From: Elusimicrobiota bacterium
GTDB lineage: Bacteria; Elusimicrobiota; Elusimicrobia; FEN-1173
NCBI GenBank assembly: GCA_016706425.1
Contig: JADJJR010000001.1
Location: 682,001 to 746,000 of the forward strand
DNA length: 64,000 nucleotides
Reading direction: 5' to 3'
The notes beneath the pieces are model-generated. The model had not been told where the DNA came from, made no database searches, and saw nothing but the letters and a program-made list of their open reading frames with translations. Numbering within the stretch: the stretch's first letter is position 1; each line of letters begins with the position of its first letter. Shown here piece by piece: positions 11,937-22,900 of the stretch. Both the position numbers and the translations under genes were made by a program.

Positions 11937-14900
11937 ATGAAAAGCCCCTCCGTCCCCCGAGTTCTCCGCGTTTTTTCTGTCGCCTTGGCCGTGGCGCACT
12001 TCATCGGTCAAACGGTGTTGGGGCACGCGGCGGAGGCGAATTTTTGGGCCCAGCGCGCGGAAACCGCGCGGCGGTTCCGGGGGGGCGCGGTCACGCCGAC
12101 GCCGTTGTGGGGGACCCTTCCTTTGGATGTCCCGCCCGTGGTCGGCCGGGAAATCCCCTCTTCTTCCACTTCCACCGATTGGGCGCGGGTGTTCGGCGGG
12201 CATGGGCATGTTCGCGGTCACCAACCCGGCGCGCAGGGGGTGGTCCTCCATGTCCAAGACGTGCACGGCCACCGGAACGCCCAAAAGAACATCGCCGCCC
12301 TGGTGCGCGCGGTGTTGGATCGACGCCCCGGGGCCACGGTGTTGCTGGAGGGGGCCGCCGGACCGATTTCCCTTGAATCTTTGCGCTCCGCCGGGGACGA
12401 TCGAAACGCCGCCGTGGCCGGATTTTTCTTCAACGCGGGAATTCTGTCGGGAGCGGAAGCGGCGGTTTACGGCGCCCCGGGGGCGCCCCGGGTGGCGGGG
12501 GCCGAGAACCCGGCCGAGTACATCTCCAACCGCCGCGCCGTCGACGACGCGCGGGCGGCGCGCCCCGATTGGGAGCGCCGTCTGTCCGGTTGGACCGCCG
12601 CCGTCCAATCGGCGAAACCCGTCGTGTACTCCCCGCGCGCGCTGTCTCTCGATCGCCAAGCCGCCGCGTGGTCCGGTGAGGGCGCGTTTCTGGAGCGGGC
12701 CGCCTTTTTGGGCGCCGCGCCGAATCTGCCCCCTCCCCCCCCGGGGAGCGCGTTGGAACGTTTCGTCCGGTTGATCGCCCTGGAAAAATCCCTTTCGCCC
12801 GAAGCCGCCGCCCGGGAGCGGGGCGTGTTCCTCGAACAACTGGCGGATCGCTTGAACCCGGTGGAGGTTCAGAGTTTGGCCGCGGACGCGATGGCCCTTC
12901 GCGGCGGGGCGATGTCGCCCGGGGCCTTTTACGCCGGGGTCCGCGCCCTCGCCGGGCGGCGGGGGGTCCGCCTCGCGGAGTTTCCCGCCTTCGATGCCTA
13001 CGTGGCGTACACCGCCCTCGCCGAAAGAGTGCGCCCGGAGGCGCTGGAAGCCGAATTGAACGAGCGCGAAGCGCGGCTGTGGACGGCGGTGGCGTTGACG
13101 CCGCCCGAGCGGGATTTACGCGCCTTGGACGAAGCTTTGCGGGAAATGCGCCGCCTCATCGCGCTCTCCATGACCCCGGCGGATTGGCGGGCCCACTTGG
13201 CCGGGGGGGCCGATCGAGGCCATCTGAAACGCCGCTTGGCGGCGGTCGGTGTGGCCGCGCCGGGGTTTGACGGTTTGGAGGTCTTTGAGTCGTTTTACCG
13301 TTTGGCGGAAGCGCGTAACCACGCCTTGGCCGAGGCCGCCGAAATCGCCGCGCGCGCCGGGGAACCCGTCGTGTTGGTGGCCGGCGGGTTTCACAACAGC
13401 GGGGTGGCCGCGCTTTTGGCCGCGCGGGGCATCGAATTCCTCTCCGTGGCTCCGAAATTGGGCGACGCCGGGGACGCCGCGCGGGGACCCTTCGATATTT
13501 TCTTCCGCGACCACACCCCTTTGGAAGAGTTGTTCCAGTCCCCGCGCGTTTCCCTGGCCGAAACCTCGGGGCTGGCCCCCTTGACGCCGGATGGGATCCC
13601 CCGCGCGCGCGCCGTTCGGGAACTCGGGCCCCTGGTTCGGTCCGCGCTGGCGTCGCCGGGCGATCCCCAAACCGCTCCCGCTCTGGACGGAGGGCGGACC
13701 ATCGTCATCGCCCGCTCTCCGGAGGGTCCCGAGCCCACCGTGGCGGGCGCGCGGCCGGTCGTCACCTCGGTGTCGGTGGATTTGGACGGGTTGTCGAACG
13801 GCTCTGACGTTTCGGTTTTCCACAGGAACGGCGCCCCGTGGGGACGCTGGTGGAGCCGGTGGAAATCTCCCCACGGTTTCTTCGCCAAAGGACGCTCCAA
13901 ACTGTTCGGAGCGGCCCTGCTGGCGGCCTTCTTGATCCCTTTGGCGGCGGTGTCGCCCGCCCACGCCTACACCCTGGTGGAAGGCCCGGCCGGGGTTCAC
14001 GTGGTGGTCAATAAGGGAGAACATCTTTGGGGAGCCGCGGCGCACGTTTTGAAAGCGGGCGGGGAACGAAACCCCTCCAACCCGCACATCGCCGCGAAGG
14101 TGAAGGAAATGGCGGAGCTGAACGGGCTCACGAACCCCGATCTCATCCACCCCCAAACGCTTTACATGGCCACACCGGCCCCGGTGTCGGTGGATTCTCC
14201 GACGAATGTGGCGCCGCCGGCGGACCTGTCCGGGGGACGTCCGGCCGATGCCGTGCCGGGCATCGTCCCCTTGGACAACGGAACGGCGAGCCTCCCCCTC
14301 TCTCCGTCCATTTCGCCGGTCGCCCCCCCCGCGGTCGCGGGGGCCGGAATCAACACGGCCGCTCCCGCGGAGGCGGGGTCCACCGTCCCCTTGCCGTCCA
14401 CGAACGCCCGCGGGGATTCGGTTTTCCCCGCCCCGAGCGCCGGGTTCGTGGCCACGGTGGCGGCCGCGTTGTTGCTCCTCACCGCCTGGGGCGGCCGCGC
14501 TTACAGCCATCGTCGATGGGGGGGGGCCTTCCATCGCGCTTGGAATCGGGCGCGACAATCGGCGCGCGAGGGAATCGCCGCGATCGCCGAGGTCCTCCAC
14601 CCCGCGACGGGGAAAGGGCGCGATCCCCTCACGTCGTTCCTCTTGGCCGCCACGGGGATAGCGGCCCTCTCGCTTGTTCCCGGGGTGGCGGATTGGGGTC
14701 CGGCGATGTTCTCCTGGTTCGACGCGGCGGAATTGGTCGACCAGACGCGGGCGTTTCTGGTGGGGCAGTGGCCCGTGCTTGCCGCGCTGGGCACCGGTTT
14801 GTTGGGCGCCGTCTATTACGTTTGGTTCCGCGACAAAGAAGTGGACCTGGCGGCCATTGAAAAGAACGAGGCCCGCGTGCGGGACTGGATCACCCTCCTG

Positions 14901-17900
14901 GACCGGCTGGAACAGAACGAGACCTTGAGCGAGGAGGACCTCTCATGGCTCGCCAACAACGTTCACGCGCTCATATTGAACAACCGGGTCACCCCCGCCG
15001 CGGTGTCCGACCGGGGTCAAATGGAAAAACGGATCGACGCCTACCGCGCCATCGCGCGTTTGTCGGAGCGTACCGTGCGCCTCCTCGATCGGCGCTTGGA
15101 AACCGGTGGTTTCGCCGTCGGAAACACCCGCGACCGTCTGGTGGACACCCGGGAAAAATTCTTCCTTTATCAGTTGTACGGCTTGAAAACCGCCCACGCC
15201 CTGGTCCCCGCCAGCGTCGCCCATTGGGCGTTGTCCAATTTCGATCGACGGGACTCTTGGTTTGAAAAAAAGAAATTGGGCGCGGTTTTGCGGTTTGTCC
15301 GCGGCGTCCGCCCCATGATCCGTCAAACCGTCGAAGAATACCGGGGACGGATGTTGACCGACGACACGCGGCCGGGGCGCACGCTCTGGGAACGGGCGGA
15401 GGGGCTCTCCGTGGTGTCCTTGGGGAACGTCCTCGTCCCGGGGTTGTACGACGGGCAAGACAAATCCGATTTGGCCCGCGTGTTCGACTCCCTGCAAAAA
15501 AAATCCGAAACGAAAGAATTGTCCGACATGTCGGCCAAGGACCTGCACCGCAAAGGGTGGGGCACCATGATCAGCCTCTTGCTCTGGAGCGTGGCCATCT
15601 CCCGCATGGTGTCGGTGTTCCCGGCGGTGCTGGCTTTCTTCACCGGGCTGGGCGTCACCATGGCGTTGTTCCGGATTCAAACCCTGGGCACGCGGCGAGA
15701 CGGTTTTTTCCGCGCGGGCTTGCGGGCCTGGCGAGAGATGAACCAGCGGCCCCACGTCAACGGGCGCCTCAAGGGCATCGGCGAATCCGCCGGGGAGGAT
15801 CCCTTCCACTTGAACCGCGACTTCGCGCGCTTTCACCTTCAAGAGGCGGAGGACGCCCTGCGGGAGGAGTTGGCGGCGGGGGAACCGTCCACGGACATCG
15901 TTCTCTTGATCGCCCAAAACGAGGAGGAGAGGTCCTATTTTGAATCCCGATCGACGGACCGGGCCCTCTTTCCTCCATCGGTGCCGGTGGTGGTCTTGAC
16001 CGTCCCGTCCCGCCGCGGTTCCTTCGCGGCCTACGCCCGGGCGTGGACGTACCTGTTCTCGGAGGAGTACAAATCCCTGGCCGAGCGCCACCCCCGCCTT
16101 AACGGCCGCGCCCCCTGGACGTTGAACGCGGCGACCCTGGTGGCCAAGGGCGGGGCCGTCGAAGGAATGAACAAGCCCCTGGCGGGTCTCCCGTTGTTCG
16201 CGAACCGCCTGGGGGCGGGAGCTCTCGGGGCCCGGACGATTTTCGACCTCGCGGTCATGAACGCCTACCGGGCGACCCGCGCCCGGACCGAGGGGGGAGA
16301 ACGCGGCGGGCTCGCCCTCCGTTGGGCCGACCGCGCCTACGTGGGGCCGGTGCGGGTTTCGGCCGGCACCGGGGTCACCCTTGACACCCAGTGGGTGAAC
16401 CGCGAGGACATGGACCGCTTCAATTTCGGCGCCGTCATCGCCTCGCTCGAGAAGCCGATTAAATTGATTCGCCGGTCCCGCGTTGAGAAAACGCTGGGCC
16501 TTCTGGCGGAGGAACACACGAACCGGGTCTACGACCTGCGGAACGACCGCTTGAAACAAATCCAGGCATTTTCCGGGGAGGGTTTCTACGCGTTCGACGC
16601 CGCGGCGGCGGCCGCGCACCACGAGTTTTTGAAGGATGTCATCGCCCGGAGCGATTCGTTGCCCGCGGAGGCGAACTTGGACCCGCCGTCTTTAAACCTC
16701 ATGACCTACTACTTGGTGCCCCTCTGCATCGCCCAGGCCCGCGACGCGGAAGTGAGCCACAAAATCAACGTGTATTTTTCCGGACACGGGTTCTTGAGCG
16801 ACCCTCTGCCCGAGGCGATCCAGCACTTCAACAACCGGTCCGCCAACGCCCTCGCCGCGACCTTCCGTGAGGAGGCCCGCCCGACCTTTTCCCTCAACGC
16901 CGCCTTTGTGGATGAATCCCTCTACGCGAGCGTCGACGCGGCCGTGGAACAGGACGAGGCCGAGTTCGATCCGGGGACCGAGCCCCCCGACGCGCCCCGG
17001 TGGCGCGATCGGATTCGGCGCGTGGTTCGGAACGGAACCGTCCACGCGTTTCTATTGTTGGGGATGTTTTTTCCCGCGATGGCCGCGGCGGGGTCCAAAG
17101 GGGCCGCCGTGGAGTCGGCCTGGGGCGGGCCCGTCCCCTTTGTCGCCGCGGTGGCCGGCGCCTCCCTTTCCCAGGGGGGTCTGTGGCGCCGCGTGGTGAG
17201 TCAGTGGGGAGCATTGTTCAATCGTCGCGGGGGATGGGTTTTGGCCGCCGTGGGGGGGGGGATCGCTCTTTTTTCCTTGATGGGCACGGGGATGTCGTGG
17301 GCCGGTGGAGCCGATTTCGAGGGGGGGGTCTGGGCAACGGCCCGGGACCGTTTGGAATTGCTGCGAGGGGGAATTCCCTCCGGTCCTTGGGCCCAGGGAG
17401 CCTTGGGATTAATGGGGGGGTTTTTGGTGGGGTCGGCTCTTCTGAATGTGAAACACATCTTCGGACGCGGCACCTCCGCTCCCCACAAGAGGTCCCGGGA
17501 GTGGGTCAATGTCACGGAGGAAAGTCTCTCCTTCGAAAAGGCGCGCGCCGTGCTGGCGATGGAGATCAAAGCGTTGCGGGCGCGGAACCGTTCGGGGTCC
17601 GCGGCGGCATGGGCGGCGCTCCTTGCGCGTGCCGAATCGGAGACGGCGGCGCTTGCCCCTGTTGACAACGAACCAAACCGAGGGGATATCGATTTTCATG
17701 CGGCGGGGTCGATCCCCCGCGCGGCGGCGAAGGTTTTAATCCTCCAACTGGCCGAGGCGATCGAGACGCGCCGGGCGGGATTCCGGCCGACGGCTGAGAT
17801 TTTTCATTTTGCGCGCCTTTGGGGGCTGGCCTTGGGGGAGTCGGACGACTTACAGGATTTTCTGGATCCGTTGCTGCCCGACCGATTGCGCGGCACGGTG

Positions 17901-19598
17901 CCCACCCCGGTGTTCCAATCCTGGCTGGGGGGAATGCTCTCGACGGGGCCGAAGGGGGAGAAGGACGTCGCCGTCTTTGGAACAGTTCCCGTTAGACGCA
18001 CCGTGCGCCCGGTCGAGGCGCCCTCCGCGGGTCCGGCCGTGGGGTGGCGAAAGGCCACAAGGGGGAGCGTGAACGCGGTCCTCCTTCTCGGGGCGCTGTC
18101 GCTGGCCCCGGCCGGTTTCCCATCGCCTGTTGTCGACGCGGCTTGGACCGGTTCCGCGCCCGCCGTCGCGGCGGTGGCGGGTGTTTCCATTTCCCAACAC
18201 GGGAGGCGGGGTTTCGGGGGGGCGGCGGCCGCCGCCCGGACGTTTTTCTCCCGCGTCGGCCGGTGGGCGGTCGATCGGCTGACGGGCGGAAAAGCGCTGA
18301 GGGGGGTCAAAATCGCCCTTCTTCCCGTGGCTCTCTTCGTGAATTACGGTGGGTTGGTGCAGGCCTTCGGATCCGCCGGGGCTTTGGTGTTCGCCCCGGC
18401 GTTGTTGCTGATCCCGGCGTTTTTCTTGACCGTTTTCGAGTTGTTCGTGGATGACCTGATCGCTCTGCGTTTGGGAACAACGCCCGCCCCGGTTTCGGCC
18501 GCGGCGCCCGGGCGATCGCCCCGGCGGTCGACGGCGGTCGACGTGACGACGGAATCCTGGTCCCATCCGGAGGAAACGGTGACCGCCCTCGCGGAGATTC
18601 TTTCGGCGGTTCGGTCGTCCGATCGACGCAACGCCGCGGCCGAGCGGGAGTTGACGCGGCTGCTCGTGCGGGCGGCCGCTGAATTGCCTTTGGAGGACGA
18701 TCTCGCCGGGCGGTTGAGCCTGTCGTGGTTGCGCGCGGACGTGGCCAAAGCCGAAGAAACCCGGGCGCGGCGAATGGCGCGGCGCGCGGCGGACCCGCGC
18801 GGCGAAGGGCGGGCCCGCGTCGACGAAGTGGCCGAGTTGTCCCTGGCCCACCAAATCGCCCGCGCCTGGAAGGCGCACCGGCGCGGGGTCGTTCCCGCCG
18901 CGGAGTTCCGCCAGGTTTGGTATTTGCGCGGCATGATGGGCCGGCCTTTGCCGGACGGTTCCGGCGGGGACGCCCTGCTGGGAACCCTCGGCCCCCTCTG
19001 GGGCGTGGCCGGGGTCGGCGGGGCCCGGGAATGGTCGAACGGCGCCCGGAAATTGGCCGGGTTGCTGAAAGGCGTCTCGGGCGTTCCGGCGGGGGACGCG
19101 GAGGCCGAACTGACGATGATTCGTGTCAGTGAATTTTTGCCCGGGGCCGGCGAGGGGGCCGCCCGGCGCCCCGTTCTGGAAAAGCATTTGATCGAGCGGG
19201 CCAAACGGTTCCGCCCCGGCGCGCACGCGGGGGACGTCCTGATCGTCAACGGCCGCGGGGCCGATGAAACCCGGATCAAGAACCTTCTTCGACGGCGGGT
19301 GAGCGGGTTTCCCGCCTTCGACGCCTACCTCGCGGCCTGCCGGGTCGTCGTCCTGCCGGAGGAGCGGTTTACCCCCGAGGCCGTCATCGCCGCCCTGCCC
19401 AACACGACGACCCGGGGGAAAACCCTGAACCTTTTCACCGCCGATCCCACGGCCATTTTGATCAACCCCCACCGCACCCATCTGTCCTACCGGGTGCTCC
19501 TCCTGGAATGGGTCGGCGGGGAACTGATGGCCGTGGACCTGTTGGACCTCGCCCGCCGGGCGCTCAAAGCCGCCCGGGTCGTGGCCACCAGCGCCTGA
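11937..19598 (+). CDS. Giant envelope protein: ChaN/Tiki-like domain, LysM-like domain, many membrane segments
   Basis: A 2553-residue protein that starts with a signal sequence (residues 1-31). Residues ~100-500 carry a split motif resembling the ChaN/Tiki hydrolase-like fold: VVLHVQDVHGHRNAQKN near 104 and VVLVAGGFHNSGVAALL near 480. A hydrophobic segment (~655-675) is followed by a LysM-like domain (~688-748, HVVVNKGEHLWGAAAHVL, then NGLTNPDLIHPQTLYM). More hydrophobic segments lie near 841, 900-921, 945-965 and 1212-1242. Residues ~1300-1650 form a soluble region with no family I recognise. Residues ~1690-2010 and ~2040-2380 are a diverged tandem duplication. The last ~150 residues are alpha/beta. 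The LysM domain suggests peptidoglycan contact. The function is unknown; a smaller relative is encoded at 19963-24513. Confidence 0.75.
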   Translation: MKSPSVPRVLRVFSVALAVAHFIGQTVLGHAAEANFWAQRAETARRFRGGAVTPTPLWGTLPLDVPPVVGREIPSSSTSTDWARVFGGHGHVRGHQPGAQGVVLHVQDVHGHRNAQKNIAALVRAVLDRRPGATVLLEGAAGPISLESLRSAGDDRNAAVAGFFFNAGILSGAEAAVYGAPGAPRVAGAENPAEYISNRRAVDDARAARPDWERRLSGWTAAVQSAKPVVYSPRALSLDRQAAAWSGEGAFLERAAFLGAAPNLPPPPPGSALERFVRLIALEKSLSPEAAARERGVFLEQLADRLNPVEVQSLAADAMALRGGAMSPGAFYAGVRALAGRRGVRLAEFPAFDAYVAYTALAERVRPEALEAELNEREARLWTAVALTPPERDLRALDEALREMRRLIALSMTPADWRAHLAGGADRGHLKRRLAAVGVAAPGFDGLEVFESFYRLAEARNHALAEAAEIAARAGEPVVLVAGGFHNSGVAALLAARGIEFLSVAPKLGDAGDAARGPFDIFFRDHTPLEELFQSPRVSLAETSGLAPLTPDGIPRARAVRELGPLVRSALASPGDPQTAPALDGGRTIVIARSPEGPEPTVAGARPVVTSVSVDLDGLSNGSDVSVFHRNGAPWGRWWSRWKSPHGFFAKGRSKLFGAALLAAFLIPLAAVSPAHAYTLVEGPAGVHVVVNKGEHLWGAAAHVLKAGGERNPSNPHIAAKVKEMAELNGLTNPDLIHPQTLYMATPAPVSVDSPTNVAPPADLSGGRPADAVPGIVPLDNGTASLPLSPSISPVAPPAVAGAGINTAAPAEAGSTVPLPSTNARGDSVFPAPSAGFVATVAAALLLLTAWGGRAYSHRRWGGAFHRAWNRARQSAREGIAAIAEVLHPATGKGRDPLTSFLLAATGIAALSLVPGVADWGPAMFSWFDAAELVDQTRAFLVGQWPVLAALGTGLLGAVYYVWFRDKEVDLAAIEKNEARVRDWITLLDRLEQNETLSEEDLSWLANNVHALILNNRVTPAAVSDRGQMEKRIDAYRAIARLSERTVRLLDRRLETGGFAVGNTRDRLVDTREKFFLYQLYGLKTAHALVPASVAHWALSNFDRRDSWFEKKKLGAVLRFVRGVRPMIRQTVEEYRGRMLTDDTRPGRTLWERAEGLSVVSLGNVLVPGLYDGQDKSDLARVFDSLQKKSETKELSDMSAKDLHRKGWGTMISLLLWSVAISRMVSVFPAVLAFFTGLGVTMALFRIQTLGTRRDGFFRAGLRAWREMNQRPHVNGRLKGIGESAGEDPFHLNRDFARFHLQEAEDALREELAAGEPSTDIVLLIAQNEEERSYFESRSTDRALFPPSVPVVVLTVPSRRGSFAAYARAWTYLFSEEYKSLAERHPRLNGRAPWTLNAATLVAKGGAVEGMNKPLAGLPLFANRLGAGALGARTIFDLAVMNAYRATRARTEGGERGGLALRWADRAYVGPVRVSAGTGVTLDTQWVNREDMDRFNFGAVIASLEKPIKLIRRSRVEKTLGLLAEEHTNRVYDLRNDRLKQIQAFSGEGFYAFDAAAAAAHHEFLKDVIARSDSLPAEANLDPPSLNLMTYYLVPLCIAQARDAEVSHKINVYFSGHGFLSDPLPEAIQHFNNRSANALAATFREEARPTFSLNAAFVDESLYASVDAAVEQDEAEFDPGTEPPDAPRWRDRIRRVVRNGTVHAFLLLGMFFPAMAAAGSKGAAVESAWGGPVPFVAAVAGASLSQGGLWRRVVSQWGALFNRRGGWVLAAVGGGIALFSLMGTGMSWAGGADFEGGVWATARDRLELLRGGIPSGPWAQGALGLMGGFLVGSALLNVKHIFGRGTSAPHKRSREWVNVTEESLSFEKARAVLAMEIKALRARNRSGSAAAWAALLARAESETAALAPVDNEPNRGDIDFHAAGSIPRAAAKVLILQLAEAIETRRAGFRPTAEIFHFARLWGLALGESDDLQDFLDPLLPDRLRGTVPTPVFQSWLGGMLSTGPKGEKDVAVFGTVPVRRTVRPVEAPSAGPAVGWRKATRGSVNAVLLLGALSLAPAGFPSPVVDAAWTGSAPAVAAVAGVSISQHGRRGFGGAAAAARTFFSRVGRWAVDRLTGGKALRGVKIALLPVALFVNYGGLVQAFGSAGALVFAPALLLIPAFFLTVFELFVDDLIALRLGTTPAPVSAAAPGRSPRRSTAVDVTTESWSHPEETVTALAEILSAVRSSDRRNAAAERELTRLLVRAAAELPLEDDLAGRLSLSWLRADVAKAEETRARRMARRAADPRGEGRARVDEVAELSLAHQIARAWKAHRRGVVPAAEFRQVWYLRGMMGRPLPDGSGGDALLGTLGPLWGVAGVGGAREWSNGARKLAGLLKGVSGVPAGDAEAELTMIRVSEFLPGAGEGAARRPVLEKHLIERAKRFRPGAHAGDVLIVNGRGADETRIKNLLRRRVSGFPAFDAYLAACRVVVLPEERFTPEAVIAALPNTTTRGKTLNLFTADPTAILINPHRTHLSYRVLLLEWVGGELMAVDLLDLARRALKAARVVATSA

Positions 19599-19720
19599 TC
19601 GAAACGGCTATAATCCCGTCGAGAACATGCGACTCGCCTTGATTGATTTGGGCACCAACGCGGTGCGTTTCGATGTGGTGGACCTGTCCCCCGACAGGAG
19701 CGCCCGTCGGCTCCCTCGGA
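19504..19720. repeat. Left copy of a ~200-bp direct repeat (giant-gene 3' end, ppx promoter and ppx 5' end)
   Basis: This stretch covers the last ~30 codons of the giant gene, a TATAAT element at 19609-19614 and the first ~30 codons of ppx. It matches 24757-24970 in the same orientation. Identity is highest from the -10 element through the 14th ppx codon, where the two copies appear identical. It is a footprint of a tandem duplication. Confidence 0.85.
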
Positions 19721-19851
19721 AACGGCTCGCCGTCCGGCGACGTTTCGGCGCCGGTCTCTTCCTTGGCCGCGGGGCCCGCGCCCGCAAAGACCGCCGCGCT
19801 GATCACGGGATTATCGTCCCAATAGCCCTCAGTGTAAAGAACCGTGGTTAA
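19627..19851 (+). pseudogene. 5' fragment of a duplicated ppx/gppA gene
   Basis: The frame starts MRLALIDLGTNAVRFDVVDL, identical to the first 20 residues of the intact ppx at 24885. It stays recognisably similar for about 17 more residues (RRLPRKRLAVR against RRLHRERLAVR), then loses similarity and stops after 74 residues. The upstream TATAAT and spacing are the same as for ppx, so the fragment may still be transcribed. It lacks the phosphate-binding and catalytic parts of the family, and I treat it as a remnant. Nothing else is evident in the gap up to 19962. Confidence 0.8.
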
Positions 19852-19962
19852 TCATCCCCGTTGGACCACACCGCATCCTGTCTCCGCGCCTTTCTGAATC
19901 CGAAAATGCGCAACATTTCCCACACGCAGCCCTTAACGCGTTTTTAACCTGCTTCAAATCGA

Positions 19963-22900
19963 ATGCCGGGCATGAGGACCCAAAGAAAGCGGTTCATTGT
20001 ATCCGTCGGGATGTCGATCCTTCTGACGGCGCAGGGCGTTTTGACCCACGCCGCCGAAGGGGCCTTTTGGCGTGACCGTCGATCGGCCCGGGCGGTGTTG
20101 ATGAATTCGCCAGCGGTCGCCACCGGCAGTTCCGCCTGGGCGGAAGAGCGACCCCACCCATCCGTTCAAACGGCCCGCGTGGTCCTAAACCATTCCGTTT
20201 TGGTCTCCCCTCAAACTCAAGACATTTTGGCGGACCTCGCGGGTCCCCACGCGACGGTGTCGGACATTCGCGTCGCCCGCCGGCCGGGCGCCCCGTGGGT
20301 CATTCACATCCAGGACATTCATGGAAACCGTTCGGCCCAGATGCACATCGCCCGACTGCTGGACCGTTTGTCCGGCGCCGGCCTGACCTGGGTGGGGGTC
20401 GAAGGGGCCGAAGGACCTTTTGATCTGGGCGGATTTCGGGACTGGCCGGACCGATCCCTCACGCGCGCCATTGCCGACAGTTTTTTGCATGAGGGATTTT
20501 TGACCGGGGTCGAACACGCCGCCATTACATTGTCCCCCCCCATTCGCCTGTGGGGCGTGGAGCGGGATGCGCTTTACCAAGCCAATGTGGATGCGCTTTT
20601 GAGAGTGGATGGCCCCGTTCGCCGCCTGCGCGGTCAAATCAATTCCTGGAAAAGCGCGCTGGAGGCCCATAAACCCCGTGTTTACGGCCCCGCGCTGTCA
20701 CGGTGGGACCGGGCAAGGCGCGCCTGTCAAGGCGGTGATATGGGGTATGGCGCCTATGCGCGGGTTCTCGCCGGACTCTTAAACGAAGATTTTAAAGATC
20801 TGCCGCACATGGCGGCGTTGGCGCGGGCCGCGGTCATGGAATCGCGGTTGGACCCGGGCGCGGCGCGGGCCGAGGCCGAACGGATGGCCCAATCGCTGGG
20901 GCGCGCGCTGGACCGCGCGTCGATGCTCCGCTGGGCCCGGCTGGCCGCCGAGCACCGGGCGGGCCGGTTGAATGGAAAGGTGTTTCGGGAAATGACCGCC
21001 CCATTGATGGCCGCGGCCGGTCTTTCGTGGAGAGAATTCCCTTCCCTGTCGACCGGTTTCGAGTACAACGGTCTGGCCGAGTCCCTGGACCGACGAGCGC
21101 TCCTGCGTGAAATGGCCCGGGCGGAGGAGAGGGTTCGGACCCGTTTGCCCCGAACGGAAGGGGAACGGCGTCTGGCCCGGATCGATCACGATGTGGACCT
21201 GGCGGAGCGAATGGTGTGCCATCGTCTGCGCCTGGAGGATTGGGAACAATACCTGGCCCGCCGCTTGATGATCGGCCGATGGGAAACGGCGAATTTTTCC
21301 GGCGCGGGCTGGAGGGAGGAGGATCTGGAGGAGGTGGAACAATTCTACCGCCTCGCCCTGGAAAGAAATGATGAGTTTGTTAAAAACATCCGGGGGATGG
21401 CACCTTCTATCTCGGTGCTGGTGGCCGGGGGGTTCCACACCGACGGCTTGACCCGCCTGTGGCGGGACCAGGGCGTGTCCTACGTGGTCCTCACTCCCCA
21501 CGCGGTCGTGGACGGCGTGAACGAGGACCCTGCCCGGTCGCTCTTTTCGCGGGACCCGTTGCCTTTGGACCGCCTGTTTACGGCGGACCGGATATCCCTG
21601 GCGCCGCGGCCTCTCCTGTCGCCATCTCCGTTTGTGGAGAAACATCGCTCTCTTTTACGAACACTTTATTCGATGATTCAGATTTGGATGGCGCGCCGGT
21701 CGGCGATTGATGAGGCCCCAGGGGGGGACGCCGCGTGGGAGGATGTCCATTGGGAAGAACCTGCGCTCCATATGACGCGGGGAGGCGTCGAATATCAACT
21801 GGAACCGGCGGGGAAGCAGGAAAAAGCGTCTCTGGAGCTACAAATAAGGAATCAACGGCTGGCCTTCTCGGTGGTGTCCCACGCGGCCGCGACGGCGACA
21901 GGCCGATGGGGGCCGGGTGCCAAAATAACATTGTTTGCGTCGCTCGCGTTCCTCAGTATGCCCGCATGGGCCGCCACGACCCCCCTGGGCGGATGGATGA
22001 TGTGGCCCGCGTTGATTTTCGCTTGGCCGATGCGGATCGTGTTGCCCTGGGTGGAAAACGTTTGGCGCACATGGACTCGCGCCGATGTCATCGTGGGCGA
22101 TCCCGGCGGTTTCCGTGTCACATCGGGCCCGGCTGTTTTATGGACCGAGTCGGCCCTCGCCGGGCGTGTCGGAAACCCTTTTCGGCTGATGGCATTCACC
22201 GTGGGTGATGTGGATTGGAATCGATGGTGGTCCCACCTCGATGATATACGCGCGTTGTTGGAGGGGGTTGCCGGATCCCCCAAAATTCAGTCCCTCCTGA
22301 CGGGTTTAAATGAATTCTCCCGGGAACCCCTCTTTCCCCAGCGGGCCGGAAAACGCCTCGTGGTTCGGGCGCTCAATCGACTGGTGGCGGACAGGAATCT
22401 GTGGCAACGCCTGCCCATTGAGTTCGAGAGATTGAATATGGAAGCGAGGGACATCCTGGAGCGTGTGCGCGAGGTCGGGGCGGGAGGAGTCCCATCGCGT
22501 GCCATGTTTGCGCTCAATCGCCGGCTGTTGTTGGAGTTTTTTGGCCCGGCGTTGATCCCGGGACGGATCCACATCGTGCTGTTTGACGGCCTGTTGCACT
22601 CCGAACATTTCCGCCAACTGCACCGGATACACCCCTTCGCCGAGGCGTTCGTCTCGTCCGAGGGGAGTCCCAATCAGCATTCCATTTTGGGGATGCTCAG
22701 TCGGTGGCCCCGACTGATGGCCGTGACCGGCGCGGGGGACCTGCATGCGTTGTGGGCGCACCGGCGCGGGGAGGTCCGGTCGGCCATTGTCGACGAATCG
22801 GGGTTGGTGGTGGTCAACCCCACCCCGGACCAAGACCGCTGGGCCCGTCGGCTCGGACTGGACCGGGACACAATGAACGCGGCCGCCGGCCTGACGGAAT

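Noticed and set aside
14943..19481. Long minus-strand frames under the giant gene
   Set aside because: Low-complexity Gly/Arg/Pro shadows; the plus strand has continuous domain structure.
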